Part shown: in pieces, positions 1 to 9,826 of the stretch
Layout: every line of letters starts with the position of its first letter
How positions within the stretch are numbered: position 1 is the stretch's first letter
From: Bacteroidota bacterium
GTDB lineage: Bacteria > Bacteroidota > Bacteroidia > NS11-12g > UBA9320
Assembly (NCBI GenBank): GCA_016124755.1
Contig: WGNA01000010.1
Coordinates: forward strand, 62,001 to 126,000
Length of the DNA: 64,000 bases
Reading direction: 5' to 3'
Made by a program: the position numbers and the translations under genes
The notes under the pieces: model-generated
Told to the model about the DNA's origin: nothing
Databases searched by the model: none
The model's input: only the letters and a program-made list of their open reading frames with translations

Positions 1-2917
1 CTTCCCCCATTTTATAATACACATAGGCATTGTTGCCCATAAAACTAATGGCAGTTTTGTAATGCTGAATGGCAGAATTCGGGTCATTTCTCGACATGGC
101 AACATCTCCCAGTCCGTCGTGGCCAGAACTGAAATTCGGTTTGTAAACGATGCACTCTTTAAAGCATTTTTCAGCGCTGTCGAGCTCGCCCATTCTCAGA
201 TAGGCAAGTCCCTGAAAGTGCAGACTATAAAAACTTTCCGGACATAAATCCAAAGATTTCTGAGCATAATCAATTGCTTTACGCCAGTCTGATTTCATCA
301 CATATAAATACGAAAGAGTGCGGTACGCTTCCTCTTCCAACGGATCGTATTGGATATATCGCTTTAATAAATATTCCGCCGAATCAAACTGCTGGGTTTT
401 CATTAATTCATTCGCCTGCGGAATCCACTGATTTTCTCTTTTAACAATCGCGGCTACTGCTTTCCCATCTACATCAATTGTGTGAATGGTTCCTTTCGGC
501 GGGAAATATCCTTTCTTCAATAAAGTCGGAGAGAGTGTTCGGTTGGTCCAGATTGCATAATCCCACTCGTCTTTTTGCCACTGAAGTTCTCTCGCCCACA
601 TCACATTAACCTTTTGCATTTTTTCGGCTTCTTCTTTAATCGGAGCCCCTTCTGCATTGAGGGCGTCGAGTTCCATCTTGTGTTCCGCCTCGGTGAGAAT
701 GCCTTTTTCTTTATAATAATTAATGCGGTCGATGTCGTCGTTTATATCTTCAATTTTGCGTTGAAGTCTGCGCAATTCCTTCCCGTCTTCCTGGTTTTGT
801 GAAGAATAATAGATCAGACTAAAAACTTCATTATTGGAAATTACCCGCGCTTTATTTTTATCTAATCCTTCATTTTCCTGCAACCACTTCATGGCTTCTT
901 TCGGAGTCTGGCACCAGTAATCCAGTTCGTAATTTCCGAATGCGCCTTTTACGCCACCAACCAGTTCGTTGTAATACATATACTCATACGGATGATTGCC
1001 AACCATCCAAATTAAAACCCAGATCATTCCTCCGGCGAGTACAACTGTTCCGGCCAACCGAACGATTTTTTGTTTCATGGAAATAATCCAGTCCCAACCT
1101 ACGGCAGCCAGAATGAGTAGTCCCGGCATTACGAAAAGTACGTGCCTCCAAGAATTATAAAGAGCCGAATCTTTATAAATGATGTAGGCAATCGGAAATA
1201 CGATCGTGAAGATCATCGCGATCAAAATGTACCGGCTGTATTTTTTGAAAAAATCGTTTTTAGTAATTAACCCCATGGCAAATCCTATGAGGGAAATGAT
1301 TATTCCCGCAAGAACGAACAGCGGTAAAGTGATGTAAATCATTTTGGGTGCGTAATACCATGGATAATCTTTCATGTAGTACCGAAGTCCTTCGAAGATC
1401 TCATACACATGAACCAGACTGAATTTTTCAAAATTCTTTAATGCCTGTAACGGATGATTCAGCGGATCAGCAATTGCCGCCGGCCAGAAAATCACTCCGA
1501 TGATATAGGCAATTACCAAAGGAATTAATGCTTTTAATCCATAACTCATAAACCTCGCTCCGGCACTCATCGACTTGTCTTTCATCTGCCACAGGAATTT
1601 CAACCCGACAAACATGACGAGATACGGGAAAACGATGAGACCGCCTGCCCGTATGCTAAACAGAATACCCATCGTAAGTCCGGTCATTACAAAGGTCTTC
1701 GTTCGAACTTTCGGAAGCTCCTGCACAAATCGGATGATGTAAAACAAACTCGCTATATAAAAGGCGAGAAAAGGCATGTCTTTCTGATTGTTGGCAGAAT
1801 GCCCGATGAAAACCGGTGTGCAGAGCATTATTAAAAGTGCAATTACTCCGGTTCGCCACGTGCCGGCTTTTCGTGCTAAAAGTGAAGTGAACAGCAAACC
1901 GATAAAAGCAAAAAGACTGATAACAAAATGCCGGGTTTCGTACGTGTCGAATGGCGAAATGTATTCTTCGGCAAACGCACAGGTAAGGTTTACAAACGGA
2001 CCATAATTCACCAGATGATCGTGAAGTTTTCTGTTTGTGTCTAATGCCCGTGTGTCTTCACCTCCGGTCTGGAAATACGAAATTACCTCGGTAAAATATT
2101 TTCGGTCTTCCGGTTCGTCCCAGGTTATTCCAAAATCAAAACTCAGATATGGAAGCAAGACTAAAGAGAAAAAACAAAGCAGTGCAAATAGCAACCTGTA
2201 AAGCGAATGATTGCCATTATTAATCCCGGATAAGCCTTTCGATTTTATTGACTTGAGCGGTTCTGTAATAAACCAGTTTATACGGCTTCCAAATGCCGCA
2301 AGCCAGCCTTTGAAATACGAATAATTAAATTCTTCAGAATTGCCCTGTCGAACAGCAATCTCATCCTGAACCATTCCATTAAAAATACAATGAGGCGCAA
2401 AACGATAGGCAGAATTATCCAATACTGTGGCATCAAGGAGATTGCGTTCCCTGAGATCCAGCACCGAAACAACCGAAATTCCGGAATCTAATCCGTTGAG
2501 TTCGGTTACGCCAAATACTTTCACGAAGAACAAACCGATTCGCTGAAGAATACTTCGTTTCGTTTGTTTGTCGGCAGCTTTGTCGGCGAGATATATATGC
2601 CCTCCGGTAAGTCCCGGATTTACCCGCATGCTGTGCTGAATTGAATTTAATGCGGCAACTGAAACAGAAGGGACTACCGCAGCAAATGAGGCATTTGTGG
2701 TTTCAAGAGTCGCTGCAATCTGGTCGTAAGAAATAATGCCTTTTGACTCATTAGCCGATTTGCCGCATACCAGAATCTGATCGGTTCCAAGTTTCTGTTT
2801 GAAGTCCTGAATTTTAGTTAATACCTCATCCTCATTAGATGAATTTACACCGGTAACGATGTACAAAAAACTTCTGGAAGGTGCGGTTGATTTCTTCTTG
2901 TCGAACGATTTAGCCAT
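1..2917 (-). CDS. GT39/PMT-like polytopic glycosyltransferase with C-terminal TPR repeats (partial; C-terminus runs off window start)
   Basis: Open frame on the minus strand from ATG at 2917 (MAKSFDKKKSTAPSRSFLYIVTGVNSSNED...) to window edge; not in the ORF track because the stop is outside. Contains SFDFGITWDEPEDRKYF..., many TM segments, then TPR-like ...SLHFQGLAYLRMGELDSAEKCFKECIVYKPNFSSGHDGLGDVAMSRNDPNSAIQHYKTAI. Confidence 0.8.
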   Translation of the reverse strand, partial: MAKSFDKKKSTAPSRSFLYIVTGVNSSNEDEVLTKIQDFKQKLGTDQILVCGKSANESKGIISYDQIAATLETTNASFAAVVPSVSVAALNSIQHSMRVNPGLTGGHIYLADKAADKQTKRSILQRIGLFFVKVFGVTELNGLDSGISVVSVLDLRERNLLDATVLDNSAYRFAPHCIFNGMVQDEIAVRQGNSEEFNYSYFKGWLAAFGSRINWFITEPLKSIKSKGLSGINNGNHSLYRLLFALLCFFSLVLLPYLSFDFGITWDEPEDRKYFTEVISYFQTGGEDTRALDTNRKLHDHLVNYGPFVNLTCAFAEEYISPFDTYETRHFVISLFAFIGLLFTSLLARKAGTWRTGVIALLIMLCTPVFIGHSANNQKDMPFLAFYIASLFYIIRFVQELPKVRTKTFVMTGLTMGILFSIRAGGLIVFPYLVMFVGLKFLWQMKDKSMSAGARFMSYGLKALIPLVIAYIIGVIFWPAAIADPLNHPLQALKNFEKFSLVHVYEIFEGLRYYMKDYPWYYAPKMIYITLPLFVLAGIIISLIGFAMGLITKNDFFKKYSRYILIAMIFTIVFPIAYIIYKDSALYNSWRHVLFVMPGLLILAAVGWDWIISMKQKIVRLAGTVVLAGGMIWVLIWMVGNHPYEYMYYNELVGGVKGAFGNYELDYWCQTPKEAMKWLQENEGLDKNKARVISNNEVFSLIYYSSQNQEDGKELRRLQRKIEDINDDIDRINYYKEKGILTEAEHKMELDALNAEGAPIKEEAEKMQKVNVMWARELQWQKDEWDYAIWTNRTLSPTLLKKGYFPPKGTIHTIDVDGKAVAAIVKRENQWIPQANELMKTQQFDSAEYLLKRYIQYDPLEEEAYRTLSYLYVMKSDWRKAIDYAQKSLDLCPESFYSLHFQGLAYLRMGELDSAEKCFKECIVYKPNFSSGHDGLGDVAMSRNDPNSAIQHYKTAISFMGNNAYVYYKMGE

Positions 2918-2944
2918 AAGTCCCGGTTCCTTTTTTCAGGGAAT

Positions 2945-2952
2945 CAAAACTA
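2945..2952 (-). promoter_or_regulatory. Bacteroidota -7 element (TAGTTTTG) for GT39 gene
   Basis: CAAAACTA on + strand = TAGTTTTG on -, 27 nt before the ATG at 2917; matches TAnnTTTG. No clear -33 element. Confidence 0.4.
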
Positions 2953-3387
2953 AAAAAAAGGCCGGAGGTATAACGATGCTTGTGAAGTTTTGGGAAACAT
3001 TTGGCGAATGCACCACAGTAAGCCGGCAAAATCAAGTTGGTGTATACTCCGTCACCTGCCGGAAAATCCAGATTATTTTATCAATGAAATGAGATCCGGT
3101 TTCCTGATATTACTGTGTTTCAATGTTCGAACTGATTTTAAATCTGTGACTTGTTTTACCGCATCAACCTGAGTATAATAGGTTCGCAGCAAAACAAAGC
3201 CTATGTTTGCCCCATCACTCACAAAGGCTTTTCCCTTTCAGAAATTTTTCAGCCGCAGATTTCTTTAACGTTTTTGGCTTTGTCAGGAGACCCTGAATTA
3301 TTTGTTCTGCCGGGAGGTTCGAGTCAGGTTATAAAACTGTAGCTCTTTCCACGATTCAGAACAGGAGTCAAACACTTAAAAAGATTT

Positions 3388-4590
3388 ATGTACACACATT
3401 CAAAAAAACACAAACCTAAAGGACCTCCAAGGGTTTTTAAACCATCTAAAAAGAATACCGTAAAATCAGGCGTTTCGTATGATCTGGAAAAGATGATACA
3501 AACCGAGCGCAATAAGAACCGGGAAGAGTTTACAGTTTCTGAACCGCAACCATTTGCAACGTTTAAAGATTTTCAATTAACAAAATCGCTTGGTCAGGCA
3601 ATCGACGCCGGAGGATATATTCACCCGACAGAGATTCAGGCAAAGTCTTATTTTAAAATCCGTAATGGAGAAAATGTAGTGGGGATTGCCGGAACCGGAA
3701 CCGGTAAAACGGCAGCCTTTCTCATTCCGTTGATTCAGCAAATGCACACAAATCGCCGGGAAAACACAACTCTTGTGATCACTCCCACCCGCGAACTTGC
3801 ATCGCAGATCATTCAGGAATTTTCCAAACTCACCAAAAGTTCCGATTTGAAATCTTTAGTGATTATCGGAGGAACCGATATCAACCGCGCAGAACGGGAA
3901 TTAAAAAACCGCATGGATCTGATTGTGGCAACACCCGGCCGCTTACTCGATCTCATTCGCCGGAATTCATTTCAATCCGCAGCAGTTAAAAAGTTGGTGT
4001 TGGATGAATTTGACCGAATGTTGGATATGGGTTTTATTTCGGATATCCGGAACATTGTGAATTCACTGGTTAACCGTAATCAGACTTTGCTTTTTTCGGC
4101 AACACATAACAAATTTCAGGAGCCACTCATTCGCGAATTTTCCGGTAATTCTCATTGGGTTTTCGGATCAAAACCTACCTACACCGGAAGCGGAATCGAA
4201 CAGGAATTGATTCGTCTTGAAGTCAATCAGAATAAACTTGAGGTAATCGAAAATCTGATTAGCGAAGCCGATGGAAAAGTGCTTCTGTTTTGTGAAACCA
4301 AACATCTGGTTCGGAAAATTCATAAGAAACTGGTTGGTCGAAATATAAATGCATTATCGATTCACGGAGACAAGTCGCAGTCGGCTAGAGAAAATGCTTT
4401 AAAACAATTTAAAAACGGCTCGAACCCAATTCTGGTCGCAACGAATGTTGTGGCAAGAGGAATTGATATCTCAGATGTTTTACTGGTTATTAATTACACG
4501 GTGCCGAGAGACTTCAGCGACTATGTTCATCGGGTTGGAAGAACAGGAAGAGCCGGAATGCAAGGCAGGGCAGTAACATTTTTAGACTAA
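3388..4590 (+). CDS. DEAD/DEAH-box RNA helicase (motif II DEFD variant)
   Basis: Helicase motifs AGTGTGKTAAF, PTRELA, ATPGRLLDL, VLDEFDRMLDMGF, LFSATH, VATNVVARGIDI, YVHRVGRTGRAG. Confidence 0.93.
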   Translation: MYTHSKKHKPKGPPRVFKPSKKNTVKSGVSYDLEKMIQTERNKNREEFTVSEPQPFATFKDFQLTKSLGQAIDAGGYIHPTEIQAKSYFKIRNGENVVGIAGTGTGKTAAFLIPLIQQMHTNRRENTTLVITPTRELASQIIQEFSKLTKSSDLKSLVIIGGTDINRAERELKNRMDLIVATPGRLLDLIRRNSFQSAAVKKLVLDEFDRMLDMGFISDIRNIVNSLVNRNQTLLFSATHNKFQEPLIREFSGNSHWVFGSKPTYTGSGIEQELIRLEVNQNKLEVIENLISEADGKVLLFCETKHLVRKIHKKLVGRNINALSIHGDKSQSARENALKQFKNGSNPILVATNVVARGIDISDVLLVINYTVPRDFSDYVHRVGRTGRAGMQGRAVTFLD

Positions 4591-4602
4591 ATTTATTAAT
4601 AC

Positions 4603-4845
4603 ATGGCAAAACGTTCGCAAACCACATTTTTTAAAAAGCAAAAGGCAGACGGGAAGAAGAAAAAGCAAGAAGAAAAATTTCAGAAACGACTCGAACGGGC
4701 TAAAGTGAAAAAAGAAACCAAAGAGAGCGGAACAATGCCGGATCTGATAGATTTCGATGCGTATAATAAAATTACAGGTGCAGATGAATTAACTCAGAAT
4801 GAAAATGATGATTTGTCAAATGATGCATCACCAAACAATGATTAA
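4603..4845 (+). CDS. Small Lys/Glu-rich conserved protein next to cold-shock gene
   Basis: 80 aa MAKRSQTTFFKKQKADGKKKKQEEKFQKRLERAKVKKETKE..., between helicase and csp with short gaps. Confidence 0.7.
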   Translation: MAKRSQTTFFKKQKADGKKKKQEEKFQKRLERAKVKKETKESGTMPDLIDFDAYNKITGADELTQNENDDLSNDASPNND

Positions 4846-4856
4846 TTATTACATAA

Positions 4857-5048
4857 ATGAATAAAGGAACAGTAAAATTTTTTAACAGAGAAAAAGGATT
4901 TGGTTTTATTAAAGATGACGAAACTTCTCAGGATGTATTTGTTCATCAAAGCGGACTAATAGACAGCATCAGCGAAAACGACCGCGTTGAATTTAACACG
5001 CAGCGGGGTTTAAAAGGTATTAATGCCGTTGATGTTAAAAGAATATAG
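4857..5048 (+). CDS. Cold-shock domain protein (CspA family)
   Basis: 63 aa with RNP1-like motif KGFGFIKDDE and VFVHQSGL. Confidence 0.95.
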   Translation: MNKGTVKFFNREKGFGFIKDDETSQDVFVHQSGLIDSISENDRVEFNTQRGLKGINAVDVKRI

Positions 5049-5153
5049 CCGTTTGTAATTTTTTGTTCGTAGCAACGAACTAACGGTTGCGGTCACAGAT
5101 TTTGTAACATTATTTTTAGTGAATTGCAATTGAATTAAAGTTACAATTAGTTA

Positions 5154-5185
5154 ATGGTTTCAGAATTTCTGGAACCATTTTTTTT
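5154..5185 (+). terminator. Rho-independent terminator after csp
   Basis: atggtttcag-aattt-ctggaaccat (10-bp stem with one G:U pair) followed by an 8-T tract. Confidence 0.75.
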
Positions 5186-5222
5186 GGGTTTTGAAATGGT
5201 AATTCCTCAGGAGTTTATTTCG

Positions 5223-7733
5223 CTAAAAACGGAAAACCATGGTTGCCTTTACGCCGAAAGGATGAGCCTTCGGGTTGTCGAGATACGTAAGGCGATGAAT
5301 AAAATCTACCCGAAGACAGCGAAAAATATTTTCAATTCCGTAACCTAATTCAACGTATGGTTTATTTCCAAACTGACCAATCGGGGTAACGCTGTTTCCT
5401 TCCGTGTCGAATTTGGGAATGAGGTTGTAATTGGCTTTCGATAAACTTCCGTACACCGCTTTCACATTAAAGAAGGAACGCCATTTTAATTTTCGCATTA
5501 ACGGAATCCGGTTCATGATGAGTCCGTTAAACTGGTGTTCGTAATGACCTGCGATATATTGATCCGCGACGAATTCGTAATAATTCATCAGGTTATAAAA
5601 AGTCTTGTTGCTGAAATACCCCTGATTTCCGCGCATCACTTCCAAAACCGGATACGGCAGTGTTCCCATAGTTTTTCCAACCCAGAAGTTGTATTCGAAA
5701 GTTCCGAGATTGGCCAGACTGTTAAACTGCCAAACGTGAATACTGTATTTTTCAAATTGAAAATCTCCGTTTAAAACACCGGCAATTCCTTTTGTAAATC
5801 CGAGAGTAACAACCGGAGCTTTGAGATTTCCCAAACTAACTCTTTCGTGTTTTCGAACTACTAATTGTTCTTTGTGAGACAACCTGCCTTCAAGTGTTAT
5901 CGTAGTTAAATTAAATTGTCTTGAGACCGGCGAAGCACCGCCCATTTCCGGTTGGGTGTAATACAGAAAATTAAAATTCCCGACTTTCTCGAATGTCAGA
6001 TTTCGTGTTCCGAGAAAAACCCGTTGCGTATAGCCTTTAAAAAGTTCGTGCTCAACCCAGAACTGATATGATTTAGACCGGTTGATGCGATTTGTGCCAA
6101 GCAGGGCAAACGCATCGTACAATGCGGAAGTTCCGTAATCCTTGTCTGTTAAACCAATGAGTTCCACATCACTTTTGGCGGTTAATCCTAATTTGGTCCA
6201 GTGCGTTTTGGAAACGATGTACGAGAGCTTCACTCCGTATTTGTATTTCTGATCTTTTAATCCGTATGCACCGTAAACCCGGCAAAACCATTTATCGCTG
6301 AATTCCTGCGTGGTTCGAAAACCGACTCGGGTTCGCACACCTTCCATGGCGTTGTATCCCAATAAATAGTAATACGCACCGACTTCAATTTTTCCCATCG
6401 GCTTGTACCCTTCTACAATTATTTCTACGAGATCGACATACGTTTTTATGATGGGTTGGTTCTTTAATGAATCCACCATTTTATAAATCCGCAGATCTGA
6501 GGCAGAAACCTGTTCATGCCGGCTGGTGTCCCAAAATGTTTCATTGAAATCGCGGGCATTGATGTCCATCGAAACTTTCTCGTCGTAGAATTTAAGTTCG
6601 TGTTCTTTTTCCGCAACAATGTTTTTGTTGGAACTGTAATACATACCTACCATGCCGAGCGTATTATCGGTGACTTCGGCGATATCAATGAGCACTCTGA
6701 GTCTCGATGGAATCCAGGCACCGGGAGCAGCCTCAACCAATTCCTGATGGATCTTCAGTTTTTCAATAAAATTGATGTTGGCTTCTTTAGTAATTTCTAA
6801 GGTGAGTTGTTTTAAAGCGTAGGTCGAATCGGTGATCCAGATCATTCCGGAGAAAACGAGATCGTATTTGTTTTTCGGAAAAACCCGGATCTGATAGCAC
6901 CAGTCTTTGCCGATGTACATGCTGTCGACAAGCCTGTAATCATAATACACCTGAGCTTGAGCCGAAATAGGGGAAATAAAATCCTTGTCCAGAATGTACA
7001 GATTGTTGTCGTAGAAATTGTATTGCTGAAAAGTGGATCCGAGGAGTTGAGAAACGTAACTGTCTTCTCCTACACCGACTCCCGAAACTTTAGATGCGTG
7101 GATCACCTCTTTGGTTCTTCGGGGTGATTTTTTAAAATAATAATCGCTGAGTGTTTCGGAAACAAATACCGGTAAAACAGGAACCGTGCTGTCGGGTGTG
7201 AGAACAGAAATCGTATCAAACAGCGGTTCCATTGCCTGAAATATCTTCCGTTTTTTAAACCGGTCTGAAATATTGTCAACCGCGAGCTGAACCTTGTTGT
7301 AACTTTCAAATTCGTAATACGAAAGCTTGTCGATGTTGTATTCAGATCGATTGCGTTGTGCGTTTTTGATAATTCTCAAAGCCGGATTTTCGCCGGGTCT
7401 GATTTCCACAACTCCCAACATATTGTCGTCGGGTTGCATGAGAATTTCGTATGTGTTGACCTGATTGCGCTGAATTTTAAAACCAATATTGATGTAACCG
7501 ATATAGGTGACAAAAAAAGAATCGGAAGCCTGTGTAAGAGTGAGATTGAATCTTCCGTCGAAATCGGTCATGGTTCCCTGAGATGACCCGAAGACAATGA
7601 CATTCACATAGGGAAGCGGTTCACCTGTGGATGCATCCGATACCGTTCCTTTTATGATGGTTTGGGTGTAACCGGAAAGCCCGCAAAAAATCAGAACAAA
7701 AAGTGTGAGATATGTCTTGAAAAAATTTAGCAC
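5223..7733 (-). CDS. DUF5686 family outer-membrane protein with N-terminal carboxypeptidase-regulatory-like domain
   Basis: Signal peptide, IIKGTVSDASTGEPLPYVNVIVFGSSQGTMTDFDGRFNL (CarbopepD_reg-like), long beta-rich C-terminus ending in MVFRF. Confidence 0.85.
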   Translation of the reverse strand: MLNFFKTYLTLFVLIFCGLSGYTQTIIKGTVSDASTGEPLPYVNVIVFGSSQGTMTDFDGRFNLTLTQASDSFFVTYIGYINIGFKIQRNQVNTYEILMQPDDNMLGVVEIRPGENPALRIIKNAQRNRSEYNIDKLSYYEFESYNKVQLAVDNISDRFKKRKIFQAMEPLFDTISVLTPDSTVPVLPVFVSETLSDYYFKKSPRRTKEVIHASKVSGVGVGEDSYVSQLLGSTFQQYNFYDNNLYILDKDFISPISAQAQVYYDYRLVDSMYIGKDWCYQIRVFPKNKYDLVFSGMIWITDSTYALKQLTLEITKEANINFIEKLKIHQELVEAAPGAWIPSRLRVLIDIAEVTDNTLGMVGMYYSSNKNIVAEKEHELKFYDEKVSMDINARDFNETFWDTSRHEQVSASDLRIYKMVDSLKNQPIIKTYVDLVEIIVEGYKPMGKIEVGAYYYLLGYNAMEGVRTRVGFRTTQEFSDKWFCRVYGAYGLKDQKYKYGVKLSYIVSKTHWTKLGLTAKSDVELIGLTDKDYGTSALYDAFALLGTNRINRSKSYQFWVEHELFKGYTQRVFLGTRNLTFEKVGNFNFLYYTQPEMGGASPVSRQFNLTTITLEGRLSHKEQLVVRKHERVSLGNLKAPVVTLGFTKGIAGVLNGDFQFEKYSIHVWQFNSLANLGTFEYNFWVGKTMGTLPYPVLEVMRGNQGYFSNKTFYNLMNYYEFVADQYIAGHYEHQFNGLIMNRIPLMRKLKWRSFFNVKAVYGSLSKANYNLIPKFDTEGNSVTPIGQFGNKPYVELGYGIENIFRCLRVDFIHRLTYLDNPKAHPFGVKATMVFRF

Positions 7734-7857
7734 ATCGTAACGGGTGAAAGCCTTTTAAAATTTTGGTTTAAAAAAACGAATTATCGGTCATTAATCCATT
7801 AGTCTATTCGCGGGTTTGTACTGAATTAACAAACACTTGAAACAAAGTTCAACGGTT

Positions 7858-8625
7858 TCAAAGTAAAAATTCCCGGACCGTTTGAACGAAGAATGTCGGA
7901 TTGTCGGCATGCACCCAATGCCCGGCGTGAGGAATTACCACAAATTCCGCGTTCGGAAAATGTTGAAGAATTTCAACTTCATCTTCCGCAGTGATGTAAT
8001 TCGAATTTTCTCCTTTTATGAAAAGCGCATCATTCGAAACCGGCCAGTCGGGGGTTACATCTTCAATAATGCGGTCGTAATATTTATGAATAACAGGAAG
8101 ATTGAGTTTCCATTGGAATCCGCCTTCTGGTCTTCGCTGAATATTTTTCAGGAGAAATAAACGCACTCCCGATTCCGGGATCTGAGGTGCCAATGCATTT
8201 TCGATGTCGCTTCGGTTGTCGAACGATTTCAGATCTAAACCAAACATCGCTTCGAAAATCACATCGTGTCCGGGTTTGTATTTTCTCGGAGCGATGTCGG
8301 CAACGATCAGTTTTTGTAGCATTCCCGGAAATAAACCGGCAAATTTCATCACTGTTTTTCCGCCCATCGAATGTCCGAGAAAATGCGCCTTACCAATGTT
8401 TAAAGAATTGAGAGTTTCTTCAACATCAGCGCAAATCACTTCATAATTCATCAACTTATCGTGATCAGAACCACCATGATTTCTGAGATCAAGTGTAACT
8501 ATAAATAAATCGTTTGAAAGTTCACGGGCTACATTGTGCCAGTTGTCTAACGACCCGAATAGCCCGTGAATAATTACCAGTGGTTGTTGATCAGCACTGC
8601 CGTATGTTTTGAATTTCAGGATCAA
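7858..8625 (-). CDS. Alpha/beta hydrolase (YbfF-like esterase)
   Basis: HGLFGSLDNW, DLRNHGGSDH, FLGHSMGGKTVMKFA (GHSMGG nucleophile elbow), C-terminal HAGHWVHADNP. Confidence 0.9.
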   Translation of the reverse strand: MILKFKTYGSADQQPLVIIHGLFGSLDNWHNVARELSNDLFIVTLDLRNHGGSDHDKLMNYEVICADVEETLNSLNIGKAHFLGHSMGGKTVMKFAGLFPGMLQKLIVADIAPRKYKPGHDVIFEAMFGLDLKSFDNRSDIENALAPQIPESGVRLFLLKNIQRRPEGGFQWKLNLPVIHKYYDRIIEDVTPDWPVSNDALFIKGENSNYITAEDEVEILQHFPNAEFVVIPHAGHWVHADNPTFFVQTVREFLL

Positions 8626-8654
8626 TTTTCAGATCCGAATAATTGCTTTTAATC

Positions 8655-9770
8655 TTATCCTAAGAATTCTTCAACCGGATGATATTCCAGATTGAAGGCT
8701 TCCGATACGCCTTTATAGCAAACCTTACCGTTGATAACGTTGAGACCAAGTTTCAGTTCATTGTTGTCGGTACATGCTTTCTTCCAGCCTTTGTTTGCCA
8801 GTTGAATTGCATAGGGTAAAGTGGCGTTTGTGAGTGCAAGAGTTGATGTGTAGGGTACAGCTCCCGGCATGTTGGCAACACAGTAGTGAACCACGTCGTC
8901 GATCACAAATGTCGGATGTTCATGAGTTGTCGGGCGACAGGTTTCGATACAACCTCCCTGATCAACCGCAACGTCAACCAACACAGTTCCCGGACGCATT
9001 TCTTTCAGCATGTCGCGGGTAATAAGGTGTGGTGCTTTTGCTCCCGGAATCAAAACCGCTCCTACAATCAGATCGTGTGTTCCGATGAGTTCGCGGATGT
9101 TGTATTCGTTGCTCATAAAGGTGTTAACATTCGCCGGCATAACGTCGTCGAGGTAACGGAGACGTGGAAGACTCAGGTCCATGATAGTAACGTCTGCTCC
9201 CATACCCGCAGCCATTTTCGCTGCGTTAGTTCCAACAACTCCACCACCGAGAATCAACACTTTGGCAGGCCGAACTCCCGGAACTCCTCCGAGCAGAATT
9301 CCTCTTCCACCCATTGGTTTTTCCAAATATTTCGCGCCTTCCTGAATTGCCATTCTTCCGGCAACTTCACTCATCGGCACCAACAAAGGCAAAGAGCGAT
9401 CTGCCTTTTCAACCGTTTCGTAAGCAAGACAAACACTCTTATTTTCCATCATCGCCAAAGTCAATGGTTCATGACTGGCAAAGTGGAAATAGGTAAAGAG
9501 CAACTGACCTTCTTTAATGAGTTTGTACTCGGGTTCAATCGGTTCCTTAACCTTGATGATCATTTCCGCAATTGCGTAAGTCTCTTCAATGGTTTGCAGA
9601 ATGTTCGCCCCGGCATGGATGTATTCTTCGTCTGAAAATCCACTGCCGATTCCTGCTGTTGACTGCACGTGAACAGTATGTCCGTGCTTCATTAATTCTC
9701 TAACTCCGGCTGGTGTTACGGCCACCCGGTTCTCGTTGTTCTTTATTTCCTTTGGTACTCCGATGATCAT
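8655..9770 (-). CDS. ald: Alanine dehydrogenase
   Basis: MIIGVPKEIKNNENRVAVTPAGV..., VLILGGGVVGTNAAKMAAGMGADVTIMD, DQGGCIETCRPTTHEHPTF. Start moved to ATG at 9770; the track start at 9794 is TTG and overlaps a -7 box. Confidence 0.95.
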   Translation of the reverse strand: MIIGVPKEIKNNENRVAVTPAGVRELMKHGHTVHVQSTAGIGSGFSDEEYIHAGANILQTIEETYAIAEMIIKVKEPIEPEYKLIKEGQLLFTYFHFASHEPLTLAMMENKSVCLAYETVEKADRSLPLLVPMSEVAGRMAIQEGAKYLEKPMGGRGILLGGVPGVRPAKVLILGGGVVGTNAAKMAAGMGADVTIMDLSLPRLRYLDDVMPANVNTFMSNEYNIRELIGTHDLIVGAVLIPGAKAPHLITRDMLKEMRPGTVLVDVAVDQGGCIETCRPTTHEHPTFVIDDVVHYCVANMPGAVPYTSTLALTNATLPYAIQLANKGWKKACTDNNELKLGLNVINGKVCYKGVSEAFNLEYHPVEEFLG

Positions 9771-9791
9771 GTCGGTCTCTTTTTGGGTCGG

Positions 9792-9799
9792 CAAAGATA
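9792..9799 (-). promoter_or_regulatory. Bacteroidota -7 element (TATCTTTG) for ald
   Basis: CAAAGATA on +; 21 nt before ATG 9770; weak TCTG -33-like element 17 nt upstream (9817-9820). Confidence 0.5.
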
Positions 9800-9826
9800 G
9801 ACCGTCATTCGTATATCAGACTGTTT

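Noticed and set aside
3151-3342. Short ORFs in the 2918-3387 intergenic region
   Set aside because: No plausible domains; overlapping small frames between divergent genes are expected by chance.
5065-5080. GTTCGT-AGCA-ACGAAC hairpin after csp
   Set aside because: Only 6 bp and no T tract; the stronger terminator is at 5154-5185.
8886-9635. 249-aa ORF on + strand antisense to ald
   Set aside because: Fully embedded opposite a strongly conserved gene, His/Asn/Arg-rich low-credibility composition; a shadow ORF.
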